Origin: Lachnospiraceae bacterium UBA7784
GTDB lineage: Bacteria > Bacillota > Clostridia > Lachnospirales > Lachnospiraceae
Assembly: GCA_002480925.1 (NCBI GenBank)
Contig: DLDA01000015.1
Location: 1-35,282, forward strand
Direction: 5' to 3'
Length of the DNA: 35,282 nt
Below the pieces are notes generated by a model that had not been told where the DNA came from, did no database searches, and worked only from the letters and a program-made list of their open reading frames with translations. A program made the translations under genes and the position numbers. This document shows positions 17,478-25,409 of this stretch, piece by piece. Within the stretch, counting starts at the first letter, position 1. The number at the start of each line of letters is the position of its first letter.

Positions 17478-18923
17478 TCAAGCCTTAATTATCCTGATCT
17501 TAGTCCCCTTCGAAAGAGTTCCCTTACTGTCAGACGAGAACGCCTTTATCTGATATATCCTCCCTGACACAAGTCCACTTAGCTTAAAGGTCTTCTGCCT
17601 GCCGTTTACCTTTATATACCTGGTATCCCAGACCTTATCTCCCTTCAGGCGGTAGTATATATAGAATCCGGCTACCTTCTCACTTGTCTTTATCTTCAGA
17701 GTAAGGGCTCCCTTTCCTGTCTTCTTTACCGAAAAGCTATAAGGCTTTGCAGGGCGAGGAGAAGTCACCTCCTGAGGAGAAGGAGTGACCGGTATTATGG
17801 TAGGGTTTTCCTTATTAGTGTCATTGCCGCTGTCCGTATCCGCCTGGCTGCTGTCGGTGCTTGTCAGATCTATGGCATCCACCGATGAATCATGATCGGT
17901 AACGCACTCAGGACGGATTCCGTAATAGCATGACAGAGGCAGATGGGCCCACTGGGAGTCTGACTTCCTGATCTCTGACTCACTTATATTGAAGAAATCA
18001 TGGGATGGCCACTTGTTCTGATCCCAGGTCACATCGGTTATGTACCAGATGTCATTTATCATAACCTCATTCCAGGCATGGGAATCGCTTGTGACTCCCA
18101 CGTTCTTTATCCCCTGGGAATTAAGAAGCAGGGAAAAGGCCTTGGTAAATCCGGCGCAGACTGTCTTCTTCAGAAGAAATACTGATGCAGCGCTCTGGCT
18201 CTGGGTATCATCCTCATTATTATCATCGGTATCACCGTTGTATGATACATTCTTGGCCAGACTATCATGGAAGTAGGTCTCCTTTGCCAGATCGCTCTTG
18301 TATGATGAGGCTCCTGAGATCACCTTGTCTATCGCATCCTTATACTTTTCTGTATAGGTCTTTCTGGCGCTGGCGCTGGCATATCTGGAATAGATCCCAA
18401 GACTTATGGTCCCTGGCTCAGATATGCCCCAGAAGAGGGAGCTTAGCGGCTCTGTATATCCTATCCCGTCGTTTAGAAAATAATACTGCGGGTTCTCATA
18501 GAAAAATATAGTCGCTACATAGAAGGCCTGAGTCGATGACATGCCTGAATATGTCACCGAATCGGTATAGTAGCCGCTGCTTCCGTCATCAAGTGTCATA
18601 ACAGAGGCTGTCGCATTCCCGGTCAGATACCTCTGTGATAGACTCTTAAGCTTGTCATAAAGCTGTCTCTGGCTGCTTCCCATCTGCTCATAGTAAATGC
18701 TGCCTGAGAACTGGTCCCAGTATGGGTCACTTTTTACAGTTTCGGACGAATAGACCCTTTTGTCTACCCTGCTCTTTTTCGCGAATTTCTTAACGCTTGA
18801 ATGTATATCCCCGCATGGCAGGCTATGTGTCTGCTCTGCTGCGCTTACAGGCGTGATACCAGCTGCAGATCCTGCAAGAGGGATAAGTAATGATAAAATA
18901 ACTGCTAATAATTTCTTTCTCAT
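17478..18923 (-). CDS. secreted transglutaminase-fold protein with Fn3-like C-terminus
   Basis: A 481-residue exported protein with a cleavable-looking signal peptide (residues 1-~29, ending PVSAAEQ). The transglutaminase-like core has C256 (KKTVCAGFTKAF), H282 (SHAWNEV) and D297 (ITDVTW), the Cys-His-Asp triad. A Ser/Asp/Thr/Pro linker (~352-392) leads to a fibronectin-III-like domain at ~393-481 (FYIYYRLKG, SGRIYQIKAF) that probably binds the wall or a sugar. No LPXTG or S-layer motif is seen, so it is probably secreted. Peptidase or cross-linking activity is inferred from the fold. The GAGG ribosome site, 7 bases before the ATG, is inside the 3' arm of the hairpin that ends the cobalamin operon, so its expression may depend on that structure. 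Confidence 0.87.
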   Translation of the reverse strand: MRKKLLAVILSLLIPLAGSAAGITPVSAAEQTHSLPCGDIHSSVKKFAKKSRVDKRVYSSETVKSDPYWDQFSGSIYYEQMGSSQRQLYDKLKSLSQRYLTGNATASVMTLDDGSSGYYTDSVTYSGMSSTQAFYVATIFFYENPQYYFLNDGIGYTEPLSSLFWGISEPGTISLGIYSRYASASARKTYTEKYKDAIDKVISGASSYKSDLAKETYFHDSLAKNVSYNGDTDDNNEDDTQSQSAASVFLLKKTVCAGFTKAFSLLLNSQGIKNVGVTSDSHAWNEVMINDIWYITDVTWDQNKWPSHDFFNISESEIRKSDSQWAHLPLSCYYGIRPECVTDHDSSVDAIDLTSTDSSQADTDSGNDTNKENPTIIPVTPSPQEVTSPRPAKPYSFSVKKTGKGALTLKIKTSEKVAGFYIYYRLKGDKVWDTRYIKVNGRQKTFKLSGLVSGRIYQIKAFSSDSKGTLSKGTKIRIIKA

Positions 18924-18961
18924 AAAAATACCTCACAGAATCTATCATAGACTCAGCGAGG
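18924..18961 (-). terminator. intrinsic terminator of the cobalamin operon that overlaps the next ribosome site
   Basis: On the minus strand 18961-18948 pairs with 18944-18931: a 14-bp stem with one T-T mismatch, two G-U pairs, and a TGA loop. It is followed immediately by TATTTTT (18930-18924), a standard intrinsic terminator. It begins 7 bases after the Cys-rich gene stop. The 3' arm contains GAGG (18934-18931), the ribosome site of the transglutaminase-fold gene whose ATG is at 18923-18921. Confidence 0.75.
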
Positions 18962-18968
18962 CGGCTTT

Positions 18969-19226
18969 TCAACATTTAGAAAGAATGTTCATGATTTTTT
19001 CATAGTTTTTCTGCATGTGTGGCCAGATACAGTCGATGCAGGATTTAACCTTTCTTCCATCTTTTGTCTCTATCCACTTATATGTTCCCGGACAGGTCTC
19101 TTCCCTATAGAGGGGACAGTAGCAGAAGAGACAGTTGATATGGTCTGACCTGTGGCAGGGATAGTATCTGCAGTCCCTGTTTTCAAAATACTTATAGCTG
19201 TTTTCATAGCCCTTTTCCTGCTGCAT
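18969..19226 (-). CDS. Cys-rich small protein of cobalamin operons (PF04071-like)
   Basis: An 85-residue protein with nine Cys (19, 24, 32, 35, 37, 45, 63, 66, 85) and His at 25, 29 and 70, arranged as CxxCxC and CxxC clusters suited to binding metal. NCLFCYCPLY is characteristic of the Cys-rich small domain often found next to, or fused with, cobalamin biosynthesis enzymes. Its role is unknown; metal handling for the cobalt step is speculation. It begins within the end of cbiA (23-base overlap). A strong AAGGAGG is 9 bases before its ATG, encoded within the last codons of cbiA. It is the last gene of the cobalamin operon, followed by the terminator at 18924-18961. Confidence 0.8.
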   Translation of the reverse strand: MQQEKGYENSYKYFENRDCRYYPCHRSDHINCLFCYCPLYREETCPGTYKWIETKDGRKVKSCIDCIWPHMQKNYEKIMNILSKC

Positions 19227-20550
19227 AGGATGCTGCCTCCTTTAGAAAATGTCCGGCAAAGTCCGGATATGACGGATAGTAGAAATGCATGAAGGACATG
19301 AAGCTTCTGCTGCCACAGAAACCTGCCCTCCTTACCCGCCCGCTTCCTGGCTTTGTCACGACGGCACCGTCTCCATTGTCTTTTGTGTCATAGTAATGGA
19401 ATTCATGCCCCCTTATCTCTTTACCCTCCTTTACGAAGAAGTGCCCCCTGTCGCTACAGGTCAGATAGCCGAAGCGCAGGCTTTTGCCGCAATCATGGAC
19501 ATCCCCGTCAAGAACAGATACCAGAGGGCCGCTTCCCCCTATGCTCTCGTGAAGATACATATAGCCTCCGCACTCGGCCAGAAGAGGCATTCCACTCCTT
19601 AAGGCATCCCTTATCTGCCCGCATATCTCCTGATTATCCTTCAGCTGATCTGCATAGAGCTCCGGATATCCGCCTGGAAGGATGATCCCAGCTATACCCT
19701 CAGGAAGCTTCTTATCAGAGAGCGGAGAAAAATACACTATATGAGCTCCCTTATCAGAAAGCACAAGCTCATTTTCACTGTAAAAAAAGTCAAAGGCCCT
19801 GTCTCTTGCGATGGCTATCACTGCTCTTTTACCGGCAGGTTCGAAGGATGGCTCCTTAATGTCAGGCATCTCTCCTATCGAAAGCAGCCTGTTAATATCT
19901 ATCCTGTCCATGGAGATCTGGGAAAGTCTGGCCTGATCCTTCCTTATATCGATATCCCAAGGACGCAGAAGGCCCAAATGTCTGCTGGCTAGCTCGATTC
20001 CCTGATCAGCCGGGAAATGACCTATAACAGGAATCCCGAAAGCCTGCTCTATCCTTTTCTTCAGTACCGGGTAGAAGCCGTCCGATACCTGGTTTAAGAA
20101 TATGGCCCTTATCAGCCTGCTTTTATCGAAGCTTAAAATTCCTGAAATAAGTGCTATGAGAGTCTGGGCTGCTCCCCTTGCATTTACACAGAGGACGATG
20201 GGCATTTCAAGCGCATCTGCGAGATCATATGAGGACCCCTCTGCCGAAAAGCCTCCCAGTCCATCATATAATCCCATCACACCCTCTACTATGGCTATAG
20301 AGTTTTCCCTGACAGAGCCCATTTCCCTGGCAAAGAGCCTCTTCGTCCTGTCATGGTCAGTAAAGAAGGTATCAAGATTATGCCCTCTTTTCCCGCTTAT
20401 GAGAGAATGGTACATGGGATCTATATAATCCGGTCCGCACTTGAAGGGAATGACATCCACGCCTTTTTCCATAAGGGCATATATAAGCGCTCTTGTAAGC
20501 GTAGTCTTTCCTGAGCCGCTCCTGTCAGCGGCTATCATAAATCCTCTCAT
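19204..20550 (-). CDS. cbiA: cobyrinate a,c-diamide synthase
   Basis: An ATP- and glutamine-dependent amidotransferase that converts (cobalt-)precorrin-derived cobyrinate to its a,c-diamide. At 448 residues it is normal length. Residues 9-17 (DRSGSGKTT) form the P-loop-like nucleotide site, and EGVMGLYDG (89-97) is the family block that follows. The glutaminase half has GGYPEL at 293-298 and the nucleophile C327 in LAECGGYMYLHE, with H422 as the likely partner. Cytoplasmic. GGAG lies 6 bases before the ATG; the gene follows the cbiJ-E fusion after 3 bases and precedes the Cys-rich gene with overlap. It would act in the middle of the anaerobic pathway, after CbiC. Confidence 0.96.
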   Translation of the reverse strand: MRGFMIAADRSGSGKTTLTRALIYALMEKGVDVIPFKCGPDYIDPMYHSLISGKRGHNLDTFFTDHDRTKRLFAREMGSVRENSIAIVEGVMGLYDGLGGFSAEGSSYDLADALEMPIVLCVNARGAAQTLIALISGILSFDKSRLIRAIFLNQVSDGFYPVLKKRIEQAFGIPVIGHFPADQGIELASRHLGLLRPWDIDIRKDQARLSQISMDRIDINRLLSIGEMPDIKEPSFEPAGKRAVIAIARDRAFDFFYSENELVLSDKGAHIVYFSPLSDKKLPEGIAGIILPGGYPELYADQLKDNQEICGQIRDALRSGMPLLAECGGYMYLHESIGGSGPLVSVLDGDVHDCGKSLRFGYLTCSDRGHFFVKEGKEIRGHEFHYYDTKDNGDGAVVTKPGSGRVRRAGFCGSRSFMSFMHFYYPSYPDFAGHFLKEAASYAAGKGL

Positions 20551-20553
20551 CGT

Positions 20554-21882
20554 CTACTCCGTGACAAGCACTGTAAAAAGCGATCCCTTAAGGCCATCCA
20601 CCCTCTCCTTATCTATCTCTCCTACCCATTCCAGCTCTCCACCCAGGTCCTGGGCGGCTATTATCCTTTTGTCAGGAAAAAGCGAAAGCAGGCTATAGAG
20701 ATCATCCTTTCCGGAAAGGAGTATAAACGATGCCCTGTGACTCTTTACCGCCTGTGCAAGCTCCTTACTGTCAATGGTTCTTCCATGATATGACTTTATA
20801 AAAGCATTATCATAGGGGATATGTGTCAGGGCTGAAAGGGCCGCTACCGATGAGATACCAGGTATCACCAATAGCCTCATGCCCTCCAAAGCAGCCGCCA
20901 TCATGGACCTGGCTCCGCTATAGAAGCCGCTGTCGCCTGAGTATAGGACCACAGGCCTGTCAGGTTTCTTTTCTGATAATATCTCATTTATCTTCTCTGC
21001 CTTGTAGGCGGACTCCTTAGGAGCCGGGCTTTCCCTTACTATTCTGTATGCAAGCAGGCGGGATGAGCCTATTATCAGATCGGCATCTTCTATTGCCCTT
21101 ATGGCATCAGCCGTAAGCGTACCCTCTCCGCAGCCTGCTCCTATAAGAGTAAGGGTCCGCTCCCTTTTCTCCTCTGACGGCTCGCGTGGAGTCCTTTCTA
21201 TCACTATAGTCTCTATGCCTGCCGTCTCTGCTGCCTTAAGTTTCTCCTGATAGCCTCCGTTCCTGCCGGAGCTTTTTGTCACCAGGACCCCTATATCATA
21301 TCTCCTTATAAGGGCCAGGTTTTCCTCGCAGGTGAATGGGCCCTGCTGGGCTATTATATGGCTTTTCTCTATTCCTGCTCTCTCACACAGGCCTATAGCC
21401 TCCCTTGATGGCAGGACCCTTACATAAAGCCTCTCCCGCAGGGCTGCAAAGGCTAAAAGCTCCCTGCTCCCTGTTGTAAGGAAGATATTTCCGGGTATAT
21501 GCAAAAGCATTGATACTGCTTCCCTTGTATCAGAGGCCATATTTATCCTGTAGCCGGTATGGCAGTCCTCTCCTCTGTCCCTTATTATACGCTTGAGCGG
21601 CAGATCAAGAGACCTGCAGGCTTTTTTTATGTTTTCTGTGACAAGAGTCGCATATGGATGGGTAGCATCGAAGACCAGATCAGCCTGCTTCTTTTCAAGG
21701 AAGGTCCTTATCTCCCCCTCGTCCATTCTCCCTACATTTACATCGATAAGAGGAGAGCTCTCCATTACCTCCTGTCCGTATTCAGTCGCCACACAGACGC
21801 TTACGGCTATGCCTGCGATAGCAAACGATTCAGCAAGCATTCTCCCCTCTGTGGTTCCTGAAAAGATGACTATATTTTTCAT
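20554..21882 (-). CDS. cbiJ: CbiJ-CbiE fusion: cobalt-precorrin-6A reductase + precorrin-7 C5-methyltransferase
   Basis: Residues 1-~232 match CbiJ/CobK, the NAD(P)H-dependent reductase. They begin MKNIVIFSGTTEGRMLAES, with DATHPYA at 72-78 typical of the family. Residues ~243-442 are a separate SAM-dependent tetrapyrrole methylase like CbiE: LTLIGAGCGEGTLT at the start, and GDSGFYSG at 316-323, the CbiE form of the nucleotide loop. An Arg/Glu-rich linker joins them. The CbiT (C15 methyltransferase/decarboxylase) half that normally works with CbiE is not in the window. The start overlaps the cbiG stop by 4 bases and cbiA follows after 3 bases. The two reactions lie near each other in the anaerobic pathway, so the fusion is sensible. 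Confidence 0.93.
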   Translation of the reverse strand: MKNIVIFSGTTEGRMLAESFAIAGIAVSVCVATEYGQEVMESSPLIDVNVGRMDEGEIRTFLEKKQADLVFDATHPYATLVTENIKKACRSLDLPLKRIIRDRGEDCHTGYRINMASDTREAVSMLLHIPGNIFLTTGSRELLAFAALRERLYVRVLPSREAIGLCERAGIEKSHIIAQQGPFTCEENLALIRRYDIGVLVTKSSGRNGGYQEKLKAAETAGIETIVIERTPREPSEEKRERTLTLIGAGCGEGTLTADAIRAIEDADLIIGSSRLLAYRIVRESPAPKESAYKAEKINEILSEKKPDRPVVLYSGDSGFYSGARSMMAAALEGMRLLVIPGISSVAALSALTHIPYDNAFIKSYHGRTIDSKELAQAVKSHRASFILLSGKDDLYSLLSLFPDKRIIAAQDLGGELEWVGEIDKERVDGLKGSLFTVLVTE

Positions 21883-22949
21883 ATGCTTCCTCTTCTGTAA
21901 ATGCTTAGCGTGACCCGGTCTGTCTTCATTCTGCCGACAAGCCTTTCTGCTGTGACTCCTGCTGTAAGAGCTGCTGCTCTCTCGCAGACATTATCTGCTC
22001 CTGTCCTTTCCTTTACGAATTCTGATGAATGGAAGCTGCCCTTCAGGGCCATAAGCTCTGCTGCCGTATAGGTATAGTAGGGAACCTTAAGGGCTCCGCA
22101 GAGCCCTATTATACCGGGCTCGTCCTTTTTGATATCTATAGAGGATACAGAGCCAAGACAGGCCATGGGAAGCCTCTTGTGAGACAGGCAGTCGCGAAGA
22201 AAGGCAAATATATCATCTACAGGGGTACCCTTTCTGCAGCCAACGCCAAGGCATAAATCCCTCTCGTAGAGATAGAGGCATCTGCTGCTGACTCCGCAGT
22301 CAAGCAGGAGGTCCTCCCTTGTATCCCTGTCGGGAAGAGGCATATATGGATCTATTCCGCTAAGCTGAAGCATGGAGAGGATCCATTCCTTATCCACCAC
22401 GTTTATGACTGGTCTCTCATCGTCCCTTACCGGGCGCAGGAACCTCCTTGTCTCCTCCTGGAGGATAAGCGTCGGATCCTTTGTCTTTACAGGAACTGAC
22501 TCTCCCTTAAGGACCATTGAGGAAACCGTCTTTATCGCGGAGGGATTTAAGATACCAAGTCCGTTGTTTTTTGCGAAAATATCGACCGCAAATACCTTCT
22601 CAAGATCTGTAGCCGTAGTGATAACCGCTGTCGCTCCTGTCTGGGCTGCTATGCTTCTTGCCAGATCATTCGCTCCTCCTATATGGCCCGAAAGAAGCGG
22701 GATCACATATCTGCCCTCCTGATCCATGCAGAGGACTGCCGGATCCGTCGTCTTGTCCTTTATATATGGGGCTATCAGACGGACTGCAATGCCTGCTGCT
22801 CCTATGAAAAGCAGATCTATCTTCTTCTCGAAGGACTCTGACAGCGCATCCTCAACTCCTCCACACCTGCCGTCGAGAAGATCTGTATACTCAGTTATCG
22901 AGGAGGCCAGCCTTTCTGCCTTATCTGTAAAATAGATTACTCTGATCAT
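21879..22949 (-). CDS. cbiG: cobalt-precorrin-5A hydrolase
   Basis: CbiG opens the delta-lactone of cobalt-precorrin-5A with release of acetaldehyde, an oxygen-independent step. All parts of the 356-residue protein are present: an N-terminal domain containing FIGAAGIAVRLIAPYIKDK (53-71), the HIGGAND block (~90-105), and the C-terminal domain (~235-325) with LCLGVGCRKGTP and a second helix-strand pattern. It overlaps both neighbours (cbiF upstream and cbiJ-E downstream) by 4 bases of the ATGA type, so translation is coupled. The presence of CbiG together with CbiD shows the anaerobic, early-cobalt route. Domain-boundary residues are from reading only. Confidence 0.95.
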   Translation of the reverse strand: MIRVIYFTDKAERLASSITEYTDLLDGRCGGVEDALSESFEKKIDLLFIGAAGIAVRLIAPYIKDKTTDPAVLCMDQEGRYVIPLLSGHIGGANDLARSIAAQTGATAVITTATDLEKVFAVDIFAKNNGLGILNPSAIKTVSSMVLKGESVPVKTKDPTLILQEETRRFLRPVRDDERPVINVVDKEWILSMLQLSGIDPYMPLPDRDTREDLLLDCGVSSRCLYLYERDLCLGVGCRKGTPVDDIFAFLRDCLSHKRLPMACLGSVSSIDIKKDEPGIIGLCGALKVPYYTYTAAELMALKGSFHSSEFVKERTGADNVCERAAALTAGVTAERLVGRMKTDRVTLSIYRRGSI

Positions 22950-23695
22950 TTCCTGTACTCCGTCGAAAAGTCCGGGTCATAGAGACAGCTCCTGTCAAAG
23001 TCAGACTGCAGAAGAGCATCTCCAACTATAAGAAGAGCTGTCTTTTCTATTCCAGATTCCTGCTGGGCCCGGTCAAGCTCTGCTACCCTAGTCCTTATGA
23101 CTCTCTGGTCTGGCCAGCTTGCCCTGTATACTATGGCTGCCGGTGTCGTTTCCTTATAGCCTCCTAAAAGCAGGGCCTCCTTTACCTCGGCTGCGCTCTT
23201 CACGCTCAGATATATGGCCATCGATGAGCCCGTAGCTGAAAGAGCCTCTATAGTCTCCCTGTCAGGGACCGGAGTTCTTCCCTTTGCTCTCGTTAGAATA
23301 AGTGTCTGGCTGATACCCGGAAGAGTGTACTCTATTCCCAGTGCTGCTGCAGCAGCAAATGCTGCGGTCACTCCCGGAGTAATATCATATGGAATATGGT
23401 TTTTTTTGAGAAAGGCCTGCTGCTCGGCTATGGCGCCAAAGAGTGAAGGATCTCCTGTATGAAGCCTTACAAGGTCAAGTCCCTTTTCATCAGACTTAAG
23501 GAAAATCTCACAGACCTGTTCTAAGGTCATATAGGCGCTGTTGTAAAGGCTTGCGCCCGGCTTTAAGAGATCCGAAAAATCATCGCTTACAAGGGAGCCC
23601 GCATAGATAAGCACATCTGTCTTTTCAATAAGCCTCTGTCCTCTTACAGTGATAAGGTCAACTGCTCCCGGTCCTGCTCCTACAAAATGTATCAT
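22946..23695 (-). CDS. cbiF: cobalt-precorrin-4 C11-methyltransferase
   Basis: A 249-residue SAM-dependent methylase of the tetrapyrrole family. It has VGAGPGAVDLITVRG at 5-19 and LHTGDPSLFGAIAEQ at 79-93, the two characteristic SAM loops; the latter matches CbiF/CobM rather than the C20 or C17 enzymes. It adds the C11 methyl group to cobalt-precorrin-4 (anaerobic route). The gene overlaps cbiD upstream and cbiG downstream by 4 bases each. A run of eight A on the coding strand (8 T at 23400-23407 on the plus strand), in the K-K-N codons near residue 97, could be a slippage point but does not shift the frame here. Confidence 0.95.
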   Translation of the reverse strand: MIHFVGAGPGAVDLITVRGQRLIEKTDVLIYAGSLVSDDFSDLLKPGASLYNSAYMTLEQVCEIFLKSDEKGLDLVRLHTGDPSLFGAIAEQQAFLKKNHIPYDITPGVTAAFAAAAALGIEYTLPGISQTLILTRAKGRTPVPDRETIEALSATGSSMAIYLSVKSAAEVKEALLLGGYKETTPAAIVYRASWPDQRVIRTRVAELDRAQQESGIEKTALLIVGDALLQSDFDRSCLYDPDFSTEYRK

Positions 23696-24765
23696 TTATA
23701 TTCTCCTATCAGCCCCTGTCCCAACGTATAGATAAGAATCTCTACCCTAAGCTCCGGGGCCCATATACCGATAGTCTCCTTGATCTCTTCCTTAAGGACC
23801 TCTGCGACTTTAGCAAGAAAGCCCTTTTCTGCAAGAAAATCCGCTGCCTCCTCTGTCGTATTCATGGAAAGAAGCATCCTAAGATCCGTAATCTCCACCG
23901 GGATACCTGATCTGACAAGAGCTGCCGTAAGGATCTCCATCCTGCAGTCCCCGTACTTCGAATGGGTATTGGAAAAGCCTCCGGCCACCTTTACTATCTT
24001 GCCCAGATGTCCCACAAGGATCAGCTCCTTATAGCCCTCCTCCCAAGCAATAAGAAGGGCATCCTTTATGAAGTTGGAGCACTTTACCGCAGCATCTAAG
24101 TCAAGGCCGAAATCCCTCTTCAGAAACTCCTGTCCGTAATTTCCAAATGCCAGAAAAAGTCTTTTCTCTCCCAGCACCCTTCTCTGATGTATCTCTACCC
24201 TTATGGTATCTATAAGAGCCGAATCACTCATTGGCTCCACTATACCTGTAGTACCGAGTATGGATATGCCTCCTGTTATTCCAAGCCTTGGATTAAAGGT
24301 CCTCTCAGCTATCTTCTCCCCTCCTGTGGCCTCTATTATCACAGCTATAGTGCCGCTGAAGTCAGCTTTGTCTGCTATCTCTCTTACATTTTCCTCTATC
24401 ATCCGCCTTGGGACAGTATTTATAGCGGCCTCTCCGGGCGGCTGATCAAGCCCTGCCTTAGTCACCCTGCCTACTCCTCTGCCGCCATCGATAGTCACCC
24501 TGATACCGGGCATGTCTGATGGTATAAGCCTTACTCCGGCTCTTATCGTGATCCCGTCGGTCACATCAGGATCATCTCCGGCATCCTTTACCACCTCGCA
24601 GAAGCCATCTTCTGCTATCCTGTATTCAGGAGAATATCTGACTCCTGCCGGAGTAACAATGGATATGCCATAAGGAACCCTGCCGAAAAGAGCCATGCAT
24701 GAAGCTACCTTTGCCCCAAGGGCTGCACAGGAACCTGTCGTAAATCCGCGCTTAAGCTCCTTCAT
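23692..24765 (-). CDS. cbiD: cobalt-precorrin-5B C1-methyltransferase
   Basis: CbiD carries the signature KRGFTTGSCAALGAKVAS at residues 5-22. It catalyses C1 methylation of cobalt-precorrin-5B using SAM and occurs only in the anaerobic pathway. The 357-residue length is normal; GEAAINTVPRRMI and LVGHLGKIVKVAGG at later positions are also typical. The ATG overlaps the stop of cbiC by 4 bases, and its stop overlaps the cbiF start likewise. Good evidence that the organism makes cobalamin without oxygen. Confidence 0.96.
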   Translation of the reverse strand: MKELKRGFTTGSCAALGAKVASCMALFGRVPYGISIVTPAGVRYSPEYRIAEDGFCEVVKDAGDDPDVTDGITIRAGVRLIPSDMPGIRVTIDGGRGVGRVTKAGLDQPPGEAAINTVPRRMIEENVREIADKADFSGTIAVIIEATGGEKIAERTFNPRLGITGGISILGTTGIVEPMSDSALIDTIRVEIHQRRVLGEKRLFLAFGNYGQEFLKRDFGLDLDAAVKCSNFIKDALLIAWEEGYKELILVGHLGKIVKVAGGFSNTHSKYGDCRMEILTAALVRSGIPVEITDLRMLLSMNTTEEAADFLAEKGFLAKVAEVLKEEIKETIGIWAPELRVEILIYTLGQGLIGEYK

Positions 24766-25409
24766 AGCTGCCTGTTTTCTATCCGGTAAAGAGCTGCATT
24801 TATAAGACAGGCTGCTATAGGGCTTCCTCCCTTTCTTCCCCGGTTTACTATATATGGGATATCACTGTCTATTATCAGCTCCTTGGCATAGACCACGTTT
24901 ACGAAGCCTACCGGAACTCCTATCACAAAGTCGGGAGTAAGCCTGCCCTCCTTATAGAGCTTATTCAGCTCTATAAGGGCCGTCGGAGCATTGCCTATGC
25001 AGAATATCTTCCTTCCCTCTATATGTGAGGCAGCACTTACTGCTGCAGCTGCCCTTGTAGTGCCCTCCTTCCCTGCCATTTCCTTTACTCTCTCGTCTGT
25101 CATGAAGCAGTAGGCTCTGCAGCCGGCCCGCTCAAGTGCTGTCTTATTGATACCCGAAAGCGCCATGTGGGTATCACAGATCACTGAGGCATGATCTCTT
25201 AAAAGACCCTCTAGCACAGATGTAGCGTTTCTCGAAAAGGCAAGTGTTGTAGCATAGGAAAAATCGGCACTGGTATGGATGCATCTCTTGATATAGGGCT
25301 CCTGCTTTTTCTTAAGGACTATACCCTTCCCAGACAGCTCCTCTCCTATGATCCGAAAGCTCTCTCTTTCTATATCTGCCGGCTTCACATAGATGAAATC
25401 ATTATCCAT
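24762..25409 (-). CDS. cbiC: cobalt-precorrin-8 (8X) methylmutase
   Basis: CbiC moves the C11 methyl group to C12, giving cobyrinate. The active-site His is H45 in CIHTSADFSYA. The following CDTHMALSGINKT at ~78-90 and GNAPTAL (~138-144) complete the family pattern. The 215-residue length is normal. It is preceded by AGGAG 7 bases before the ATG, overlaps the end of cobD by 8 bases, and its stop overlaps the cbiD ATG by 4 bases. Cytoplasmic enzyme; nothing odd seen. Confidence 0.95.
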   Translation of the reverse strand: MDNDFIYVKPADIERESFRIIGEELSGKGIVLKKKQEPYIKRCIHTSADFSYATTLAFSRNATSVLEGLLRDHASVICDTHMALSGINKTALERAGCRAYCFMTDERVKEMAGKEGTTRAAAAVSAASHIEGRKIFCIGNAPTALIELNKLYKEGRLTPDFVIGVPVGFVNVVYAKELIIDSDIPYIVNRGRKGGSPIAACLINAALYRIENRQL

